Source: Sporosarcina obsidiansis (GTDB lineage: Bacteria; Bacillota; Bacilli; Bacillales_A; Planococcaceae). Taken from it: a DNA stretch of 64,000 nt. A model generated the notes under the pieces. It worked only from the letters and a program-made list of their open reading frames with translations, did no database searches and was not told the origin of the DNA. Below are positions 53,691 to 62,979 of the stretch, in pieces. How positions within the stretch are numbered: the first letter of the stretch is position 1; each line of letters begins with the position of its first letter. The DNA lies in the NCBI RefSeq assembly GCF_009651005.1, contig NZ_WHVW01000017.1, forward strand, positions 1 to 64,000, written 5' to 3'. The translations under genes and the position numbers were made by a program.

Positions 53691-54853
53691 TGGTTACAGT
53701 ATTGCGTAACGGTACAGTGTATACGATGAACAAGTCCAATGAGGTTTTAGAGAACGCAGATATTTGGATAAGTGAAGGGGAAATTATAGCAGTAGGCCAA
53801 AACACAGACGTACCTTCAGATGTACAGATGATAGATTGTACAGGTCAAATCATTACGCCTGGGTTAATTGACGCACATACACATGTAGGGTTATGGGCGG
53901 AAGTAACGGAAAAACAAAATGATGCCAATGAATATTCTAGTCCTTGGACTCCTTTAATGAATGCCAAAGACGGAATTGATCCGCGACATTTTTCATTCGA
54001 ACAAGCAGTAATGGGTGGCGTAACAACTGTTCAAACGGGTGCAGGTAGTGCCAACCCGATTGGCGGCGTGTGGAGTATTTTAAAAACGGCAGGCAACTCC
54101 TATGATGAAAGGCTACTGATAGAAAGAAGTGGACTTAAAGGCGCGTTAGGAGAAAACCCTAAAAATGTGTTTGGTCATCAATACAACACGATGCCAATGA
54201 CAAGAATGGCAGTGGCTCATTTGATTCGCAAAGGCTTTTATGAAGTTTTGAAACTGACAGACGCTGAAAGGGAACGGTTGGCTGAAACACATTCGGAGTT
54301 ATTGCCATTTGCAGAAGTATTGGAACATAAAATGCCTCTTCGGTTACATTGTCATCGAGCGGACGATATTGCAACAGCCATTCGAATCGCTAAAGAGTTT
54401 CATGTCAAATTATCACTTGAACATTGCACGGAAGGTTTTCTCATGCTGGATGCCATAAAAGAAAGTGGTGCTACGGTAACACTAGGTCCTTATATGACCC
54501 CGGCAACAAAATATGAAAATCGTTTCTCTACTGCAAAGAGTCCGAAGCATTTTCATGAGACGGGGATACCTTTTGCCATTATGACGGATCATCCATTTAT
54601 CCCTATACAATATCTCTATTATTGTGTGGTAGAAGCAGTTAAACATGGATTGGATCAAATGGCGGGACTTGAAAGTATAACAAGTAATGCGGCCAACGTT
54701 ATGGGAATAGCTGATAGGGTAGGTTCTATTGAAGAGGGAAAAGATGCCGATCTTGCCATTTGGTCACATAAGCCTTTCCAAACAAAAGCCAAAATCCTTG
54801 CAACTTATGTAGAAGGTAAAGAAGTCTATCGACTAGAGGGGATGAACCATTGA
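53690..54853 (+). CDS. Amidohydrolase with intact metal site
   Basis: At 387 residues, PGLIDAHTHVG with His63 and His65, then RLHCHRADD, LEHCTEG and MTDHPF supply the ligands of an imidazolonepropionase/dihydroorotase-like amidohydrolase; it ends with EGKDADLAIWSHKP. Such enzymes hydrolyse cyclic or linear C-N bonds in the cytosol. Its start overlaps the stop of its HxH-less paralogue (TAATG), so equal amounts are probably made, and its own stop overlaps the aroM start (TTGA). The substrate should be related to whatever the ABC importer brings in. Confidence 0.88.
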   Translation: MVTVLRNGTVYTMNKSNEVLENADIWISEGEIIAVGQNTDVPSDVQMIDCTGQIITPGLIDAHTHVGLWAEVTEKQNDANEYSSPWTPLMNAKDGIDPRHFSFEQAVMGGVTTVQTGAGSANPIGGVWSILKTAGNSYDERLLIERSGLKGALGENPKNVFGHQYNTMPMTRMAVAHLIRKGFYEVLKLTDAERERLAETHSELLPFAEVLEHKMPLRLHCHRADDIATAIRIAKEFHVKLSLEHCTEGFLMLDAIKESGATVTLGPYMTPATKYENRFSTAKSPKHFHETGIPFAIMTDHPFIPIQYLYYCVVEAVKHGLDQMAGLESITSNAANVMGIADRVGSIEEGKDADLAIWSHKPFQTKAKILATYVEGKEVYRLEGMNH

Positions 54854-55515
54854 GAACACTATGTGTCTTAACGATTGGCCAAAGCCCACGAACCGATATG
54901 CATGATACTTTTAGAAAGTATCTACCTCATGTGAACATAGTAGAAAGAGGGATCTTGGATTCATATACCTCTGATGAAATAGAGAAACTAGTGCCTTTGC
55001 AACCTGGAAGAACACTCGTCTCCCGTTTACGCGACGGTTCAAAAGTCAGACTAGATAAGAATTTTGTCGATCAAGAACTAAGAAAACTGGTGGCTGACTG
55101 CCAAGGTGATAACGTGGACGCAATCTTAGTAGCTTGTACTGGGAAGTTTGAGTTATTCACATCAAAGAAACCCGTTTTATATCCGGATTATTTGGTCAGT
55201 CAGATGGTAAAAGGACTGTTCCGTGAAGAGGAAATCGGTGTAATTGTTCCACTACCTGAACAGGAATCGGAGATCGTAGGGAAGTGGGCAGAAGCAAGAG
55301 TGGATTGTTCGATCGATTCATGCACCCCATATCAAGTAGAATGGAACAAATTTCAAGAGGTAGCAGAGCATATGGACGCTTTGCCCGTCCAGGCGATTGT
55401 GCTGGATTGTATGGGATATGACGATGAAATGAAACGACATATGTCTGAATTTACTTCTAAACCTATTTTGCCTTCTAGGAATTTGGTGTTTGCTGCAGTG
55501 GCTGAATTGTTTTAG
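54850..55515 (+). CDS. AroM family protein
   Basis: This 221-residue protein matches AroM from the start (LCVLTIGQSPRTDMHDTF) through LVSRLRDGSKVRLDKNFV, ILVACTGKFELF and IVLDCMGYDDEMK. AroM in enteric bacteria lies next to aroL but has no established function. The two cysteines in ACTGKF and DCMGY are spaced like the catalytic pair of Asp/Glu/hydantoin racemases, an analogy and not a proof. The TTG start overlaps the amidohydrolase stop. Confidence 0.85.
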   Translation: MRTLCVLTIGQSPRTDMHDTFRKYLPHVNIVERGILDSYTSDEIEKLVPLQPGRTLVSRLRDGSKVRLDKNFVDQELRKLVADCQGDNVDAILVACTGKFELFTSKKPVLYPDYLVSQMVKGLFREEEIGVIVPLPEQESEIVGKWAEARVDCSIDSCTPYQVEWNKFQEVAEHMDALPVQAIVLDCMGYDDEMKRHMSEFTSKPILPSRNLVFAAVAELF

Positions 55516-55558
55516 GTAGTTTTATAAACTAAGCAGGACCAACGAAAGGATGTTGAAA

Positions 55559-56482
55559 ATGACGCAATTTGAAAGTATTGTAAGTGATCTCATGAAGACG
55601 AATTTTTCATTGGAGAAGTCTGCGTCTATATTGGTATTGACCGATAGAAGTACAGAAGAAGTAGGACGAAAATTTGCAGAAGCATTAAAAGCGGATGAAT
55701 GGAAATCAGAGTTATATATAATGGAAGATCGTTCGAAATCAGGCGAAGAACCACCAGAAGAAGCCGCAGATCACATGCTGAACTACGATATGGTATTTTG
55801 TCTAACCAAACATTCCTTGACTCATACGGTTGCACGTAAACGAGCGAATGCGAAGGGAATTAGTGTGATCACCATGCCGGGAATTACGGAGGATATGTTC
55901 TTAAACGGAGCCTTGCGCGCAGATTATGGTCGAGTAGAGCAAGAAACAAAAGAAATGACAGAGAAGCTGAATGTCCATCAACAGGTCACAATTTATACGG
56001 GTGAACATTATGAATTGAATATTCCAATTGGAGATAGACAAGGGATTGCAAGCACAGGCGTGTTCAAGGAGAAGGGAATGTCAGGCAATCTGCCGTCTGG
56101 AGAGGCATATATTGCTCCACTGGAAGGGCAAGCTGAAGGAACTATTGAAATTAATGGCTCCATTGCAGGAATTGGTTTAGTTCAAGAGCCCATTGTCTTA
56201 ACAATTAAAAAAGGTCGATTAGAAGAGGCAACTGGGGTTGAGGGTGAAAAGTTACTGGCTTTATTAGGACAAGAGAGCGGAAGATTGTTGTGCGAACTAG
56301 GAATTGGCACAAATCATGCCGCACGTTTAACTGGGAAAATTCTGGAGGATGAAAAAGCCTATAAAACCATACATGTTGCATTTGGCTCTAATCATACATT
56401 TGGTGGCACAATTGAATCAAATGTTCATATCGATTGTGTTACCAAGCATCCAAGAATTGAGTGGATAAAAACAACTAAATAA
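55559..56482 (+). CDS. M29-aminopeptidase / NicX-like metalloenzyme
   Basis: This 307-residue protein resembles the group that contains M29 aminopeptidases and 2,5-dihydroxypyridine dioxygenase NicX: an N-terminal alpha/beta domain (ASILVLTDRSTEEVGRKFAE), then GEAYIAPLEGQAEGTIEING, LCELGIGTNHAAR and the metal-site segment HVAFGSNHTFGG followed by HIDC. It may be an exopeptidase or an iron-dependent ring-cleaving enzyme. The start is the ATG eight bases after GAAAGGA; an ATG three codons earlier sits on top of that site. Last gene of the plus-strand half of the cluster, followed by a repeated terminator hairpin. Confidence 0.75.
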   Translation: MTQFESIVSDLMKTNFSLEKSASILVLTDRSTEEVGRKFAEALKADEWKSELYIMEDRSKSGEEPPEEAADHMLNYDMVFCLTKHSLTHTVARKRANAKGISVITMPGITEDMFLNGALRADYGRVEQETKEMTEKLNVHQQVTIYTGEHYELNIPIGDRQGIASTGVFKEKGMSGNLPSGEAYIAPLEGQAEGTIEINGSIAGIGLVQEPIVLTIKKGRLEEATGVEGEKLLALLGQESGRLLCELGIGTNHAARLTGKILEDEKAYKTIHVAFGSNHTFGGTIESNVHIDCVTKHPRIEWIKTTK

Positions 56483-56490
56483 TCTAGGAG

Positions 56491-56536
56491 GAGTGGTCTG
56501 AGAAGTTTCATCTAACTTCTCGGACCACTCTATATT
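56491..56536 (+). terminator. Terminator-like hairpin, copy 3 of a repeated element
   Basis: AGTGGTCTGAGAAGT pairs with ACTTCTCGGACCACT (one mismatch) around an eight-base loop. Same family as 3243-3296 and 11984-12035. The following AT-rich stretch up to 56833 shows no gene and no recognisable riboswitch. Confidence 0.75.
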
Positions 56537-56833
56537 TACATGAGGAAAACCTTTTTCAACCTCTATTTCACCATCTTCCATAAACTTTATTTTCTAAAGT
56601 TATCGGGGAATTGTATCATCCACCATAATCATTTTACTTCTTATTTTATCTACTTTTTTTCCTTATTTTTGTATAAATTTCTGATCAATAGCTTACTAAC
56701 TGTGCTCTTATCCCACAACTAGTTAAATAAAAATTATGAAGCATTGAGCGTTTATCAAAAGGCGTTTTTCCGCACCAGCCCAACCAATTCATTAGGCAAT
56801 CACATAATATAGGCAGTGAAGAGGTGGTGAAGA

Positions 56834-57652
56834 GTGGAAAAGCAACAACTTATTCGCAATGAATCATTTGAGGTAGAACAGCGGGAGTGGAAGCTACGGC
56901 AGCGTAAGGAGCGAGGAAAGCAGCTATTGACGATTGTGTCGCCTATATTTCTTTTGCTGTTGTGGGAAGTATTGTCGAGGTCAGGTATGTTAGACATTCG
57001 ATTTTTCCCTCCTCCAAGTACCATTGTTCAAACATTCTATGACATGATCGTAAGCGGAACGATGGCACAACATGTAGGAGTGTCGCTGTATCGTATTTTT
57101 ATCGGCTTTTTGGCAGGTGTGGTTCCGGGCGTGATCATCGGTTTGCTGATGGGCTTATACTCCCCCATTCGCCATTTTGTTCAGCCGATTGTCATGGCTC
57201 TCATGCCGATTCCCACGTTGGCGTTGTTGCCAATCATCATTATTTTATTCGGAATTGGGGATTTATCGAAAGTCGTAACCATTGCGGGAAGTGTGTTTTT
57301 TCCGGTTGTCATAAATACGGCGGCTGGTGTGTTGAACATTGATAAAATTTATTTGGATGTCGCAAATAATTATCAGACAAGTCGATGGAATTTCTTTTTC
57401 AAGATCGCGCTTCCGGGATCGTTACCGGTTATGCTCGAAGGGATTCAAATGGGGCAGGCAATTGCACTGCTGACGATCGTAGCAGCGGAAATGATGGGGG
57501 CTACTTCAGGAATCGGTTATTTAATTTGGACTTCCTATAAGGCCTTTTTATTACCCGAAATGTATGTCGGTCTGATCCTCATCTCCTTTTTTGGCTATTT
57601 ATTTTCGGTTATCTTGCGCGCTCTTCAAAATAAATTATTGCCATGGAGGTGA
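56834..57652 (+). CDS. ABC importer permease, TauC/SsuC/ThiX type
   Basis: This 272-residue protein has a charged N-terminus of about 35 residues, then six membrane segments with ILLWEVLSRSGMLDIRFFPPP at the start and the coupling loop VANNYQTSRWNFFFKIALPGSLP. This is the permease class for sulfonates, nitrate and thiamine precursors. The start is GTG after GAGGTGG. First gene of a three-gene importer. Confidence 0.88.
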   Translation: MEKQQLIRNESFEVEQREWKLRQRKERGKQLLTIVSPIFLLLLWEVLSRSGMLDIRFFPPPSTIVQTFYDMIVSGTMAQHVGVSLYRIFIGFLAGVVPGVIIGLLMGLYSPIRHFVQPIVMALMPIPTLALLPIIIILFGIGDLSKVVTIAGSVFFPVVINTAAGVLNIDKIYLDVANNYQTSRWNFFFKIALPGSLPVMLEGIQMGQAIALLTIVAAEMMGATSGIGYLIWTSYKAFLLPEMYVGLILISFFGYLFSVILRALQNKLLPWR

Positions 57653-57657
57653 TTGAA

Positions 57658-58437
57658 TTGGAGGGGAAGCCTAAAATTACAGTGGAAGGGCTTATGAAAG
57701 CATTTTACAAAAAACAAGGAAGTGTCATCGCGCTTGAGAATATTTCAATGACTGTGGAAGAAGGAGAGTTTGTTTGTCTCGTCGGACCTAGTGGTTGTGG
57801 CAAGACGACACTACTTCGAATTTTAGCTGGGCTAGAGCAACCGAGTGTGGGCAATTTTACGATTGCTACGGAGCGGGATGATCGGCCACTGCAATCGATG
57901 GTGTTTCAAGAGCGTGGCGTCATTCCTTGGTTGACGGTTAGAGAGAATGTAGCATTTGGACTGAAGATGCGTAACTTGCCAAAAGCATTTATTGAAGAGC
58001 GGACCAATTTTTATTTGCGGAAAACGGGTTTGGAGCGGTTTGCTTCACTTTATCCGAAGGAACTATCGGGCGGAATGAAGCAACGAGTGAGCATTGCGCG
58101 TGCTTTTGCGAATGATCCTGAAATTTTATTGATGGATGAACCGTTTGGAGCACTCGATGAACAGAATCGATTTATTTTGCAGGAGGAATTATTAAGTATT
58201 TGGGCAGAGACGAAGAAAACCGTGTTATTTATTACGCATAGTATCGATGAAGCGCTGCTGTTGAGCGACCGAATTTTATTGATGGGGGCACAGCCTGGGA
58301 AAATTATTGATGAAATCATGATTGATAAGCCAAGACCTCGAAAAATTGAAGATATTCGAAAAGATCCGCAAATGGCTGCGAAGTTTATTGAGATTTGGCA
58401 TCATTTGCAGGAAGAAGTACTGAAGTCCAGAGAGTAA
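57658..58437 (+). CDS. ABC importer ATPase, TauB/SsuB/ThiZ type
   Basis: This 259-residue protein has Walker A GPSGCGKTT, Q-loop MVFQERGVIPWLTVRENVAFG, signature LSGGMKQR, Walker B ILLMDEPFGALD and H-loop ITHSIDEA. The start is taken as TTG eight bases after GGAGGTGA at the end of the permease gene; an overlapping ATG five codons upstream contains that site. Confidence 0.9.
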   Translation: MEGKPKITVEGLMKAFYKKQGSVIALENISMTVEEGEFVCLVGPSGCGKTTLLRILAGLEQPSVGNFTIATERDDRPLQSMVFQERGVIPWLTVRENVAFGLKMRNLPKAFIEERTNFYLRKTGLERFASLYPKELSGGMKQRVSIARAFANDPEILLMDEPFGALDEQNRFILQEELLSIWAETKKTVLFITHSIDEALLLSDRILLMGAQPGKIIDEIMIDKPRPRKIEDIRKDPQMAAKFIEIWHHLQEEVLKSRE

Positions 58438-58457
58438 ACGATAAAAGGAGAGATGAT

Positions 58458-59540
58458 GTGGGGAAGTGGATAAAAAAGGCGGGTTGGATTAGTATTCTGT
58501 CAGTAGTCTTAGTCATTGGGGCATGCTCGCAGAAGGAAGCAGAAAAACCAGCGTCAAATCAAGAGAAACCGGTGTCTGGCGATTTGACACCACTTGATAA
58601 GCCAGCCAAGATTTATATAGCGGAAGACGGAGCAGCTTCAGGGGCGGGCTTCTATATTGCGAAAGAGAAGGGCTATTTTGAGGATTATAATATTTCCGTT
58701 GAATTTGCGGATTTTGCCAATAGTGATGATATGTTGCCTGCATTAGCGGCAGGAGAAGTAGATATTGCTGGAGGCGTGTCCACAGCTTCATTCTTTAATG
58801 CAATTGCCCAGGGGATTGACGTTCGGATCATAGCGGACAAAGGACATAATATGCCTGGGAAATCATATTTCAGTTTTGTTATCGGTAATCACATGGTGGA
58901 TGAAATTAAAGAGTATAGTGATTTCAAAGGAAAGAAAATTGCAGTTTCTTCTCGCAACTCGATCGATGGGTATATTTATGAAGAGATGCTGAAACATGCT
59001 GGCTTGACGGAAGAAGATGTGGAGTATGTGCATATCGCGGATTTTGGTGCCATGCTCGGTGCGATTGATTCAGGGACAATTGATGCTGCCTTGAATATTG
59101 AACCGCTCATTGCGCAAGGAATTCACCAAGGGTTCCACGTCCGATTTGGAGATGCCACAGATTATGCACCCGAGTCACAGATTGCAATGGTATTAGCCTC
59201 ACCAAAGTTCATGGCAAATGAAGAATTATCGTTGCGTTTCATGGCTGCCTATTTGAAAGGTGTTCGTGATTATAACGATGCCTTCTTTAAAGACCAAGGA
59301 AAAGATGAAGTCATTGATATTATGGTGAAGCACACGGCATTGAAAGATCCAGAGCTTTGGGAGCGAGTATTTGTTACCGGGTTGGATCCGAACGGCAAGA
59401 TGTTCATCGAAGACATTAAGAAGCAATATGAGACATATAAAGCAAATGGTGCTATTCGTGGAGAAATTGATTTTGATAAGTCGGTAGATCCGTCACTTGT
59501 GGAACGGGCGATTAAAGAAATCGGTTTGTATGAGGAATAA
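58458..59540 (+). CDS. ABC importer substrate-binding lipoprotein, NMT1/TauA family
   Basis: At 360 residues, it has a lipoprotein signal (VLVIGACSQ) and an NMT1-like binding fold: AGFYIAKEKGYFEDYNISVEF, PALAAGEVDIAGGVSTASFFNAI, GKKIAVSSRNSIDGYIYEEML. The start is GTG seven bases after GGAG. Members bind taurine, alkanesulfonates, nitrate, pyrimidine precursors of thiamine or aromatic acids. No metabolic gene is coupled and no thiamine riboswitch was seen, so the ligand is open. Confidence 0.88.
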   Translation: MGKWIKKAGWISILSVVLVIGACSQKEAEKPASNQEKPVSGDLTPLDKPAKIYIAEDGAASGAGFYIAKEKGYFEDYNISVEFADFANSDDMLPALAAGEVDIAGGVSTASFFNAIAQGIDVRIIADKGHNMPGKSYFSFVIGNHMVDEIKEYSDFKGKKIAVSSRNSIDGYIYEEMLKHAGLTEEDVEYVHIADFGAMLGAIDSGTIDAALNIEPLIAQGIHQGFHVRFGDATDYAPESQIAMVLASPKFMANEELSLRFMAAYLKGVRDYNDAFFKDQGKDEVIDIMVKHTALKDPELWERVFVTGLDPNGKMFIEDIKKQYETYKANGAIRGEIDFDKSVDPSLVERAIKEIGLYEE

Positions 59541-59542
59541 AA

Positions 59543-59578
59543 TAGGCTCCTGCTTCTCTAATGAAGCAGGAGTTTTTG
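59543..59578 (+). terminator. Terminator of the NMT1-type importer operon
   Basis: A perfect 10-bp GCTCCTGCTTC/GAAGCAGGAG-type stem has a six-base loop, followed by five T. Confidence 0.88.
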
Positions 59579-59675
59579 TGAGGTTCACTCACCACAAAAA
59601 CTGAAAAATCGCTATAATCTTCATGTATTTCATGATAAACTAATACGACTGATAATTGGAAGTATGGTGGATGGT

Positions 59676-60569
59676 ATGAAAAGATATATAGGGGAAATTG
59701 GACTGACCATTACCGCAATCATTTGGGGTAGCGGATTTGTCATGAGTGCGCTAGCTTTAGGTTTTTACACACCGTACCAAATTTTGGCGGTGCGGTTTAC
59801 AATCGGTGCGATATTATTGGTTTTAGTGTTCCATAAGCGATTGCGACAATTGGACAAGTCGGTTTTATGGAAAGGTGCATTGCTTGGTTTTTTATTGTAT
59901 AGTGCGTTCGCATTGCAGACAGTTGGCCTGCAATTTACAACTCCTTCTAAGAATGCCTTTTTGACAGGTGTTAATGTGGTCATCGTGCCGTTTATCGCAT
60001 TTATTCTATATAAACGAAAGTTGGACACATTTGAGTTGTTTGGCGCTGTTTTGGCACTGATTGGTGTGGCAGTGCTGTCGCTACAGTGGTCTTCTAGTGT
60101 GAATTTTGGAGATGTGTTGACGTTGGGGTGTGCCGTGATGTTTGCGTTTCACATTTTCTATACAGCGAAATTTGTGCGAACGGAAGACGCAGTACTGCTA
60201 ACACTTTTGCAGATGGGTGTGGCGGCAGTGATTAGCTGCTTGACTGTCATTGCGTTAGGAGAGACCTCTTTCTCGACAAATCCGACAGGGCTGAGTGCGG
60301 TGCTATATTTGGCTGTGTTCTCTACAACGGTCGCGTTTTTGATGCAGACGGTCGGCCAGAAACATTTATCGGAAACGAAAGCGGCAATTATTTTATCGAC
60401 CGAATCTGTGTGGGGGATGGCTTTTTCAGTCGCTCTCGCATACGAAGTTTTGACATTTCGGATGTTTCTTGGCGCGTTGCTCATATTTATCGCAATTTTA
60501 TTATCCGAAACGAAGCCACAGCTTTTTAAAAAACGTAGTTCTCAGCAAATAAAGGAAAGAAAAGCCTGA
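59676..60569 (+). CDS. EamA/DMT-family transporter
   Basis: About 297 residues, ten hydrophobic segments. Repeat 1 begins LTITAIIWGSGFVMSALAL; the second half contains TKAAIILSTESVWGMAFSVALAYE. These are typical EamA features. The ATG chosen follows GGTGG; an ATG four codons upstream is also possible. Probably a metabolite exporter; substrate unknown. Confidence 0.85.
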   Translation: MKRYIGEIGLTITAIIWGSGFVMSALALGFYTPYQILAVRFTIGAILLVLVFHKRLRQLDKSVLWKGALLGFLLYSAFALQTVGLQFTTPSKNAFLTGVNVVIVPFIAFILYKRKLDTFELFGAVLALIGVAVLSLQWSSSVNFGDVLTLGCAVMFAFHIFYTAKFVRTEDAVLLTLLQMGVAAVISCLTVIALGETSFSTNPTGLSAVLYLAVFSTTVAFLMQTVGQKHLSETKAAIILSTESVWGMAFSVALAYEVLTFRMFLGALLIFIAILLSETKPQLFKKRSSQQIKERKA

Positions 60570-60576
60570 AAGTGGG

Positions 60577-60634
60577 AAACAGGGCTGTCCAGATCGTCAT
60601 TGCAACGCGACATCTGTGACTGCCCTGTTTTTTG
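60577..60634. terminator. Terminator after the EamA gene
   Basis: AAACAGGGC pairs with GCCCTGTTT around a long imperfectly paired loop, followed by a T run. Confidence 0.65.
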
Positions 60635-60639
60635 TTTCG

Positions 60640-60668
60640 ATCATAAAACTCGGTCAAGCGCTCATAAA
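60640..60668. repeat. Two-unit CGATCATA / CGCTCATA repeat
   Basis: CGATCATAAA and CGCTCATAAA stand 20 bp apart between the EamA and EmrE-type genes: the smallest copy of the repeat family found at 3391 and 28670. Confidence 0.6.
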
Positions 60669-60680
60669 CCAATCCACTCA

Positions 60681-61631
60681 TCATCTATTCGCAGCCAAGG
60701 AGGTCTGATAACTATGCAATGACATGCCGCCGATGATGATGACTACACCAATTAATGAAAGCGCACCTGGCAACGGTAGACTGAGCAACAGCATTTCACC
60801 AAGCATCGCAAATATTAACTCGACAGACTGTGTAGCTTCGACAGCCGCCAACTTCCCTTGATCATGCTGCACCAAATCGGTAGCCATGAAAAAGAGTGAC
60901 GTTGCGATCACGCCTGAACTGACTGCTACGATCAATGATTGCACCACTTGGCTGACGGAAGGAAGTCCGACTGTCGCCGAAGCGTAAAGTGCCATAATAA
61001 TCCAAATGGGTATTGTCATTAGCGTCATGGCAAGCACCCTTTGGAACATATCCAATCGTCCCCCCAATAAATTCATCATTTTTCGGTTGCCAAGTGGATA
61101 TGCGAATGCAGCAATCACTAACGGCAAAGTGCCGAGCAAAATGACTGAAGTCGACACACTGCTCGCATGCGGAATTTGGATCAATACCACTCCACCGAGA
61201 ATGATCAATGAAATAACTAAAGATGCAGCAGGTATTCGGTGACGCAGTGTTCGGATTTCACCGGTCTCCGTTTTTATTTGAAACGTGAAGAAAGGTGCTA
61301 ATAACACACCCGCCACAATGGTCATTTGCCAAGTCCCGGCAACGAGCCATCCTGGACTATAACCTGCCGAGAAAGTAAGCGGACCGTAGAATAATACGAA
61401 CGCCACAAAGCTCCAAATGAAAAAGGGCCAAGGAGCAGCCGTCATCTCGCGTTTCATCTCAGTTAAACCACCTCTGACTGCCACAATGACGACTAGAAAA
61501 GGTACCATGAAGAAATAGCGCAGGGAAGCACTCCATAACCAGCTGCCACCATCTAATTCCATTGAGCGATTCAAAACAAACGTGACTGCAAAAAATAATG
61601 CTGATAAAATTCCAATTCCTATTGCTTTCAT
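60681..61631 (-). CDS. Multidrug-resistance efflux transporter family (EmrE-like, ten-helix)
   Basis: This 316-residue DMT-superfamily protein of the larger EmrE-like family has ten hydrophobic segments, including AIGIGILSALFFAVTFVLNRSM, AYPLGNRKMM and KLAAVEATQSVELIFAMLGE. It begins four bases after the peptidase T stop, so the two are probably co-transcribed. It may export an amino acid or small peptide product, but this is only positional inference. Confidence 0.82.
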   Translation of the reverse strand: MKAIGIGILSALFFAVTFVLNRSMELDGGSWLWSASLRYFFMVPFLVVIVAVRGGLTEMKREMTAAPWPFFIWSFVAFVLFYGPLTFSAGYSPGWLVAGTWQMTIVAGVLLAPFFTFQIKTETGEIRTLRHRIPAASLVISLIILGGVVLIQIPHASSVSTSVILLGTLPLVIAAFAYPLGNRKMMNLLGGRLDMFQRVLAMTLMTIPIWIIMALYASATVGLPSVSQVVQSLIVAVSSGVIATSLFFMATDLVQHDQGKLAAVEATQSVELIFAMLGEMLLLSLPLPGALSLIGVVIIIGGMSLHSYQTSLAANR

Positions 61632-61635
61632 CAGC

Positions 61636-62862
61636 TCAACCGCGCTGTTCTTGAAGCTTTAATGCTTCGATAATGACTTGGGTAGCTTTCACCATCACAT
61701 CTGCTGAGATAAATTCATACTTTCCGTGATAATTCTCTCCTCCCGTGAAAACATTCGGAGTCGGCATGCCCATATACGATAACTGCGAACCATCTGTACC
61801 ACCTCTGATTGGTTCGATTTTCGGTTCAATTTCTAGATTGCGGTAAGCATCCGCCATGAGATCGACGATTTCGATGACAGGCTCAATCTTCTCACGCATA
61901 TTGAAGTATTGATCCGTCAATGAAAGCTCAACTGCCTGTTCGCCGTATTTCTTTTGTAGACGACTAGCTGTATCTTGAACTAACAGTTTGCGAGCTTCAA
62001 ACGTCTCTCGATTAAAATCACGAATAATATAGTGGTAAGTCGTTTTTTCCACCGTACCGTCCACTTCCATTAAGTGAATAAATCCTTCGTAATGCTCGGT
62101 TTCTTGGGGGATTTCATTGGCAGGCATAGCTTCCTGGAATTCCGCAGCGATCATGAGGGAGTTGACCATTTTTCCTTTCGCTGTACCGGGGTGTACATTC
62201 GTACCGTGAAATGTCAGGACGGCTCCTGCCGCGTTGAAACTTTCATACTGTAATTCACCAAGTGGCCCGCCGTCCATCGTATAGGCGTAATCCGCACCGA
62301 ATCGCTCTACGTCAAATTTATGTGGTCCACGTCCGATTTCTTCATCTGGTGTAAAACCAACACGTACTTTCCCATGCTTAATATCGGGATGTTCCATCAA
62401 GTATTGCATGGCTGTCATGATTTCTGCAATACCCGCTTTATCGTCTGCACCGAGTAATGTCGTGCCGTCCGTCGTGATCAATGTATGACCGAGGTAATTC
62501 TTTAGCTCTGGGAACGCTTTCACCGACATGATGGTAGTTTCGTTTAATGAAATGTCTTGTCCGTCATAGTGATCAATTCGTTGTGGCTTTACATTCATGC
62601 CTGTATAATCTGTCGCTGTATCTACATGTGCTAAAAAACCAACTGTCGGCAGTTCTTTTTCCGTGTTAGAAGGTAATGTTGCAAATAAATACCCATTTTC
62701 ATCCAATGAAATCTCTTCTAAACCAATCCCAGCTAGTTCCTTTTCAAGTATATGCAATAAGTCCCACTGGCCTGCTGTAGATGGGGTCGTTTCTGAATCT
62801 GGATTAGACTGTGTATTAATTTTCGCATAGCGAATCAATCGTTCAATCAATTGTTCTTTCAT
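61636..62862 (-). CDS. pepT: Peptidase T (tripeptide aminopeptidase)
   Basis: This 408-residue M20B peptidase has the metal and catalytic motifs [36 protein letters not shown] and [13 protein letters not shown]. It removes N-terminal residues from tripeptides in the cytosol with two zinc ions. The length and all motifs are those of PepT. GAGGAG precedes the ATG. It leads a two-gene operon with the EmrE-like transporter. Confidence 0.95.
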   Translation of the reverse strand: MKEQLIERLIRYAKINTQSNPDSETTPSTAGQWDLLHILEKELAGIGLEEISLDENGYLFATLPSNTEKELPTVGFLAHVDTATDYTGMNVKPQRIDHYDGQDISLNETTIMSVKAFPELKNYLGHTLITTDGTTLLGADDKAGIAEIMTAMQYLMEHPDIKHGKVRVGFTPDEEIGRGPHKFDVERFGADYAYTMDGGPLGELQYESFNAAGAVLTFHGTNVHPGTAKGKMVNSLMIAAEFQEAMPANEIPQETEHYEGFIHLMEVDGTVEKTTYHYIIRDFNRETFEARKLLVQDTASRLQKKYGEQAVELSLTDQYFNMREKIEPVIEIVDLMADAYRNLEIEPKIEPIRGGTDGSQLSYMGMPTPNVFTGGENYHGKYEFISADVMVKATQVIIEALKLQEQRG

Positions 62863-62942
62863 TAAGCAAACTCCTCTCCGAATTACAAATTTCTGTTTTC
62901 ATTTTAACAGATCAGCCTGCTAATTACGCCAAAAAAGAACGT

Positions 62943-62977
62943 AAAAAAGAACCGGACAACTGGGCCGGTTCTTTTTT
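62943..62977 (-). terminator. Terminator of gltS
   Basis: AAGAACCGG pairs with CCGGTTCTT, with A and T runs on the two sides; it can also act on the plus strand. Confidence 0.85.
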
Positions 62978-62979
62978 CA

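Noticed and set aside
56537-56833. Thiamine (TPP) riboswitch before the NMT1-type importer
   Set aside because: No conserved CTGAGA or ACCTGA core was found in the leader, so a thiamine-precursor role is not supported.
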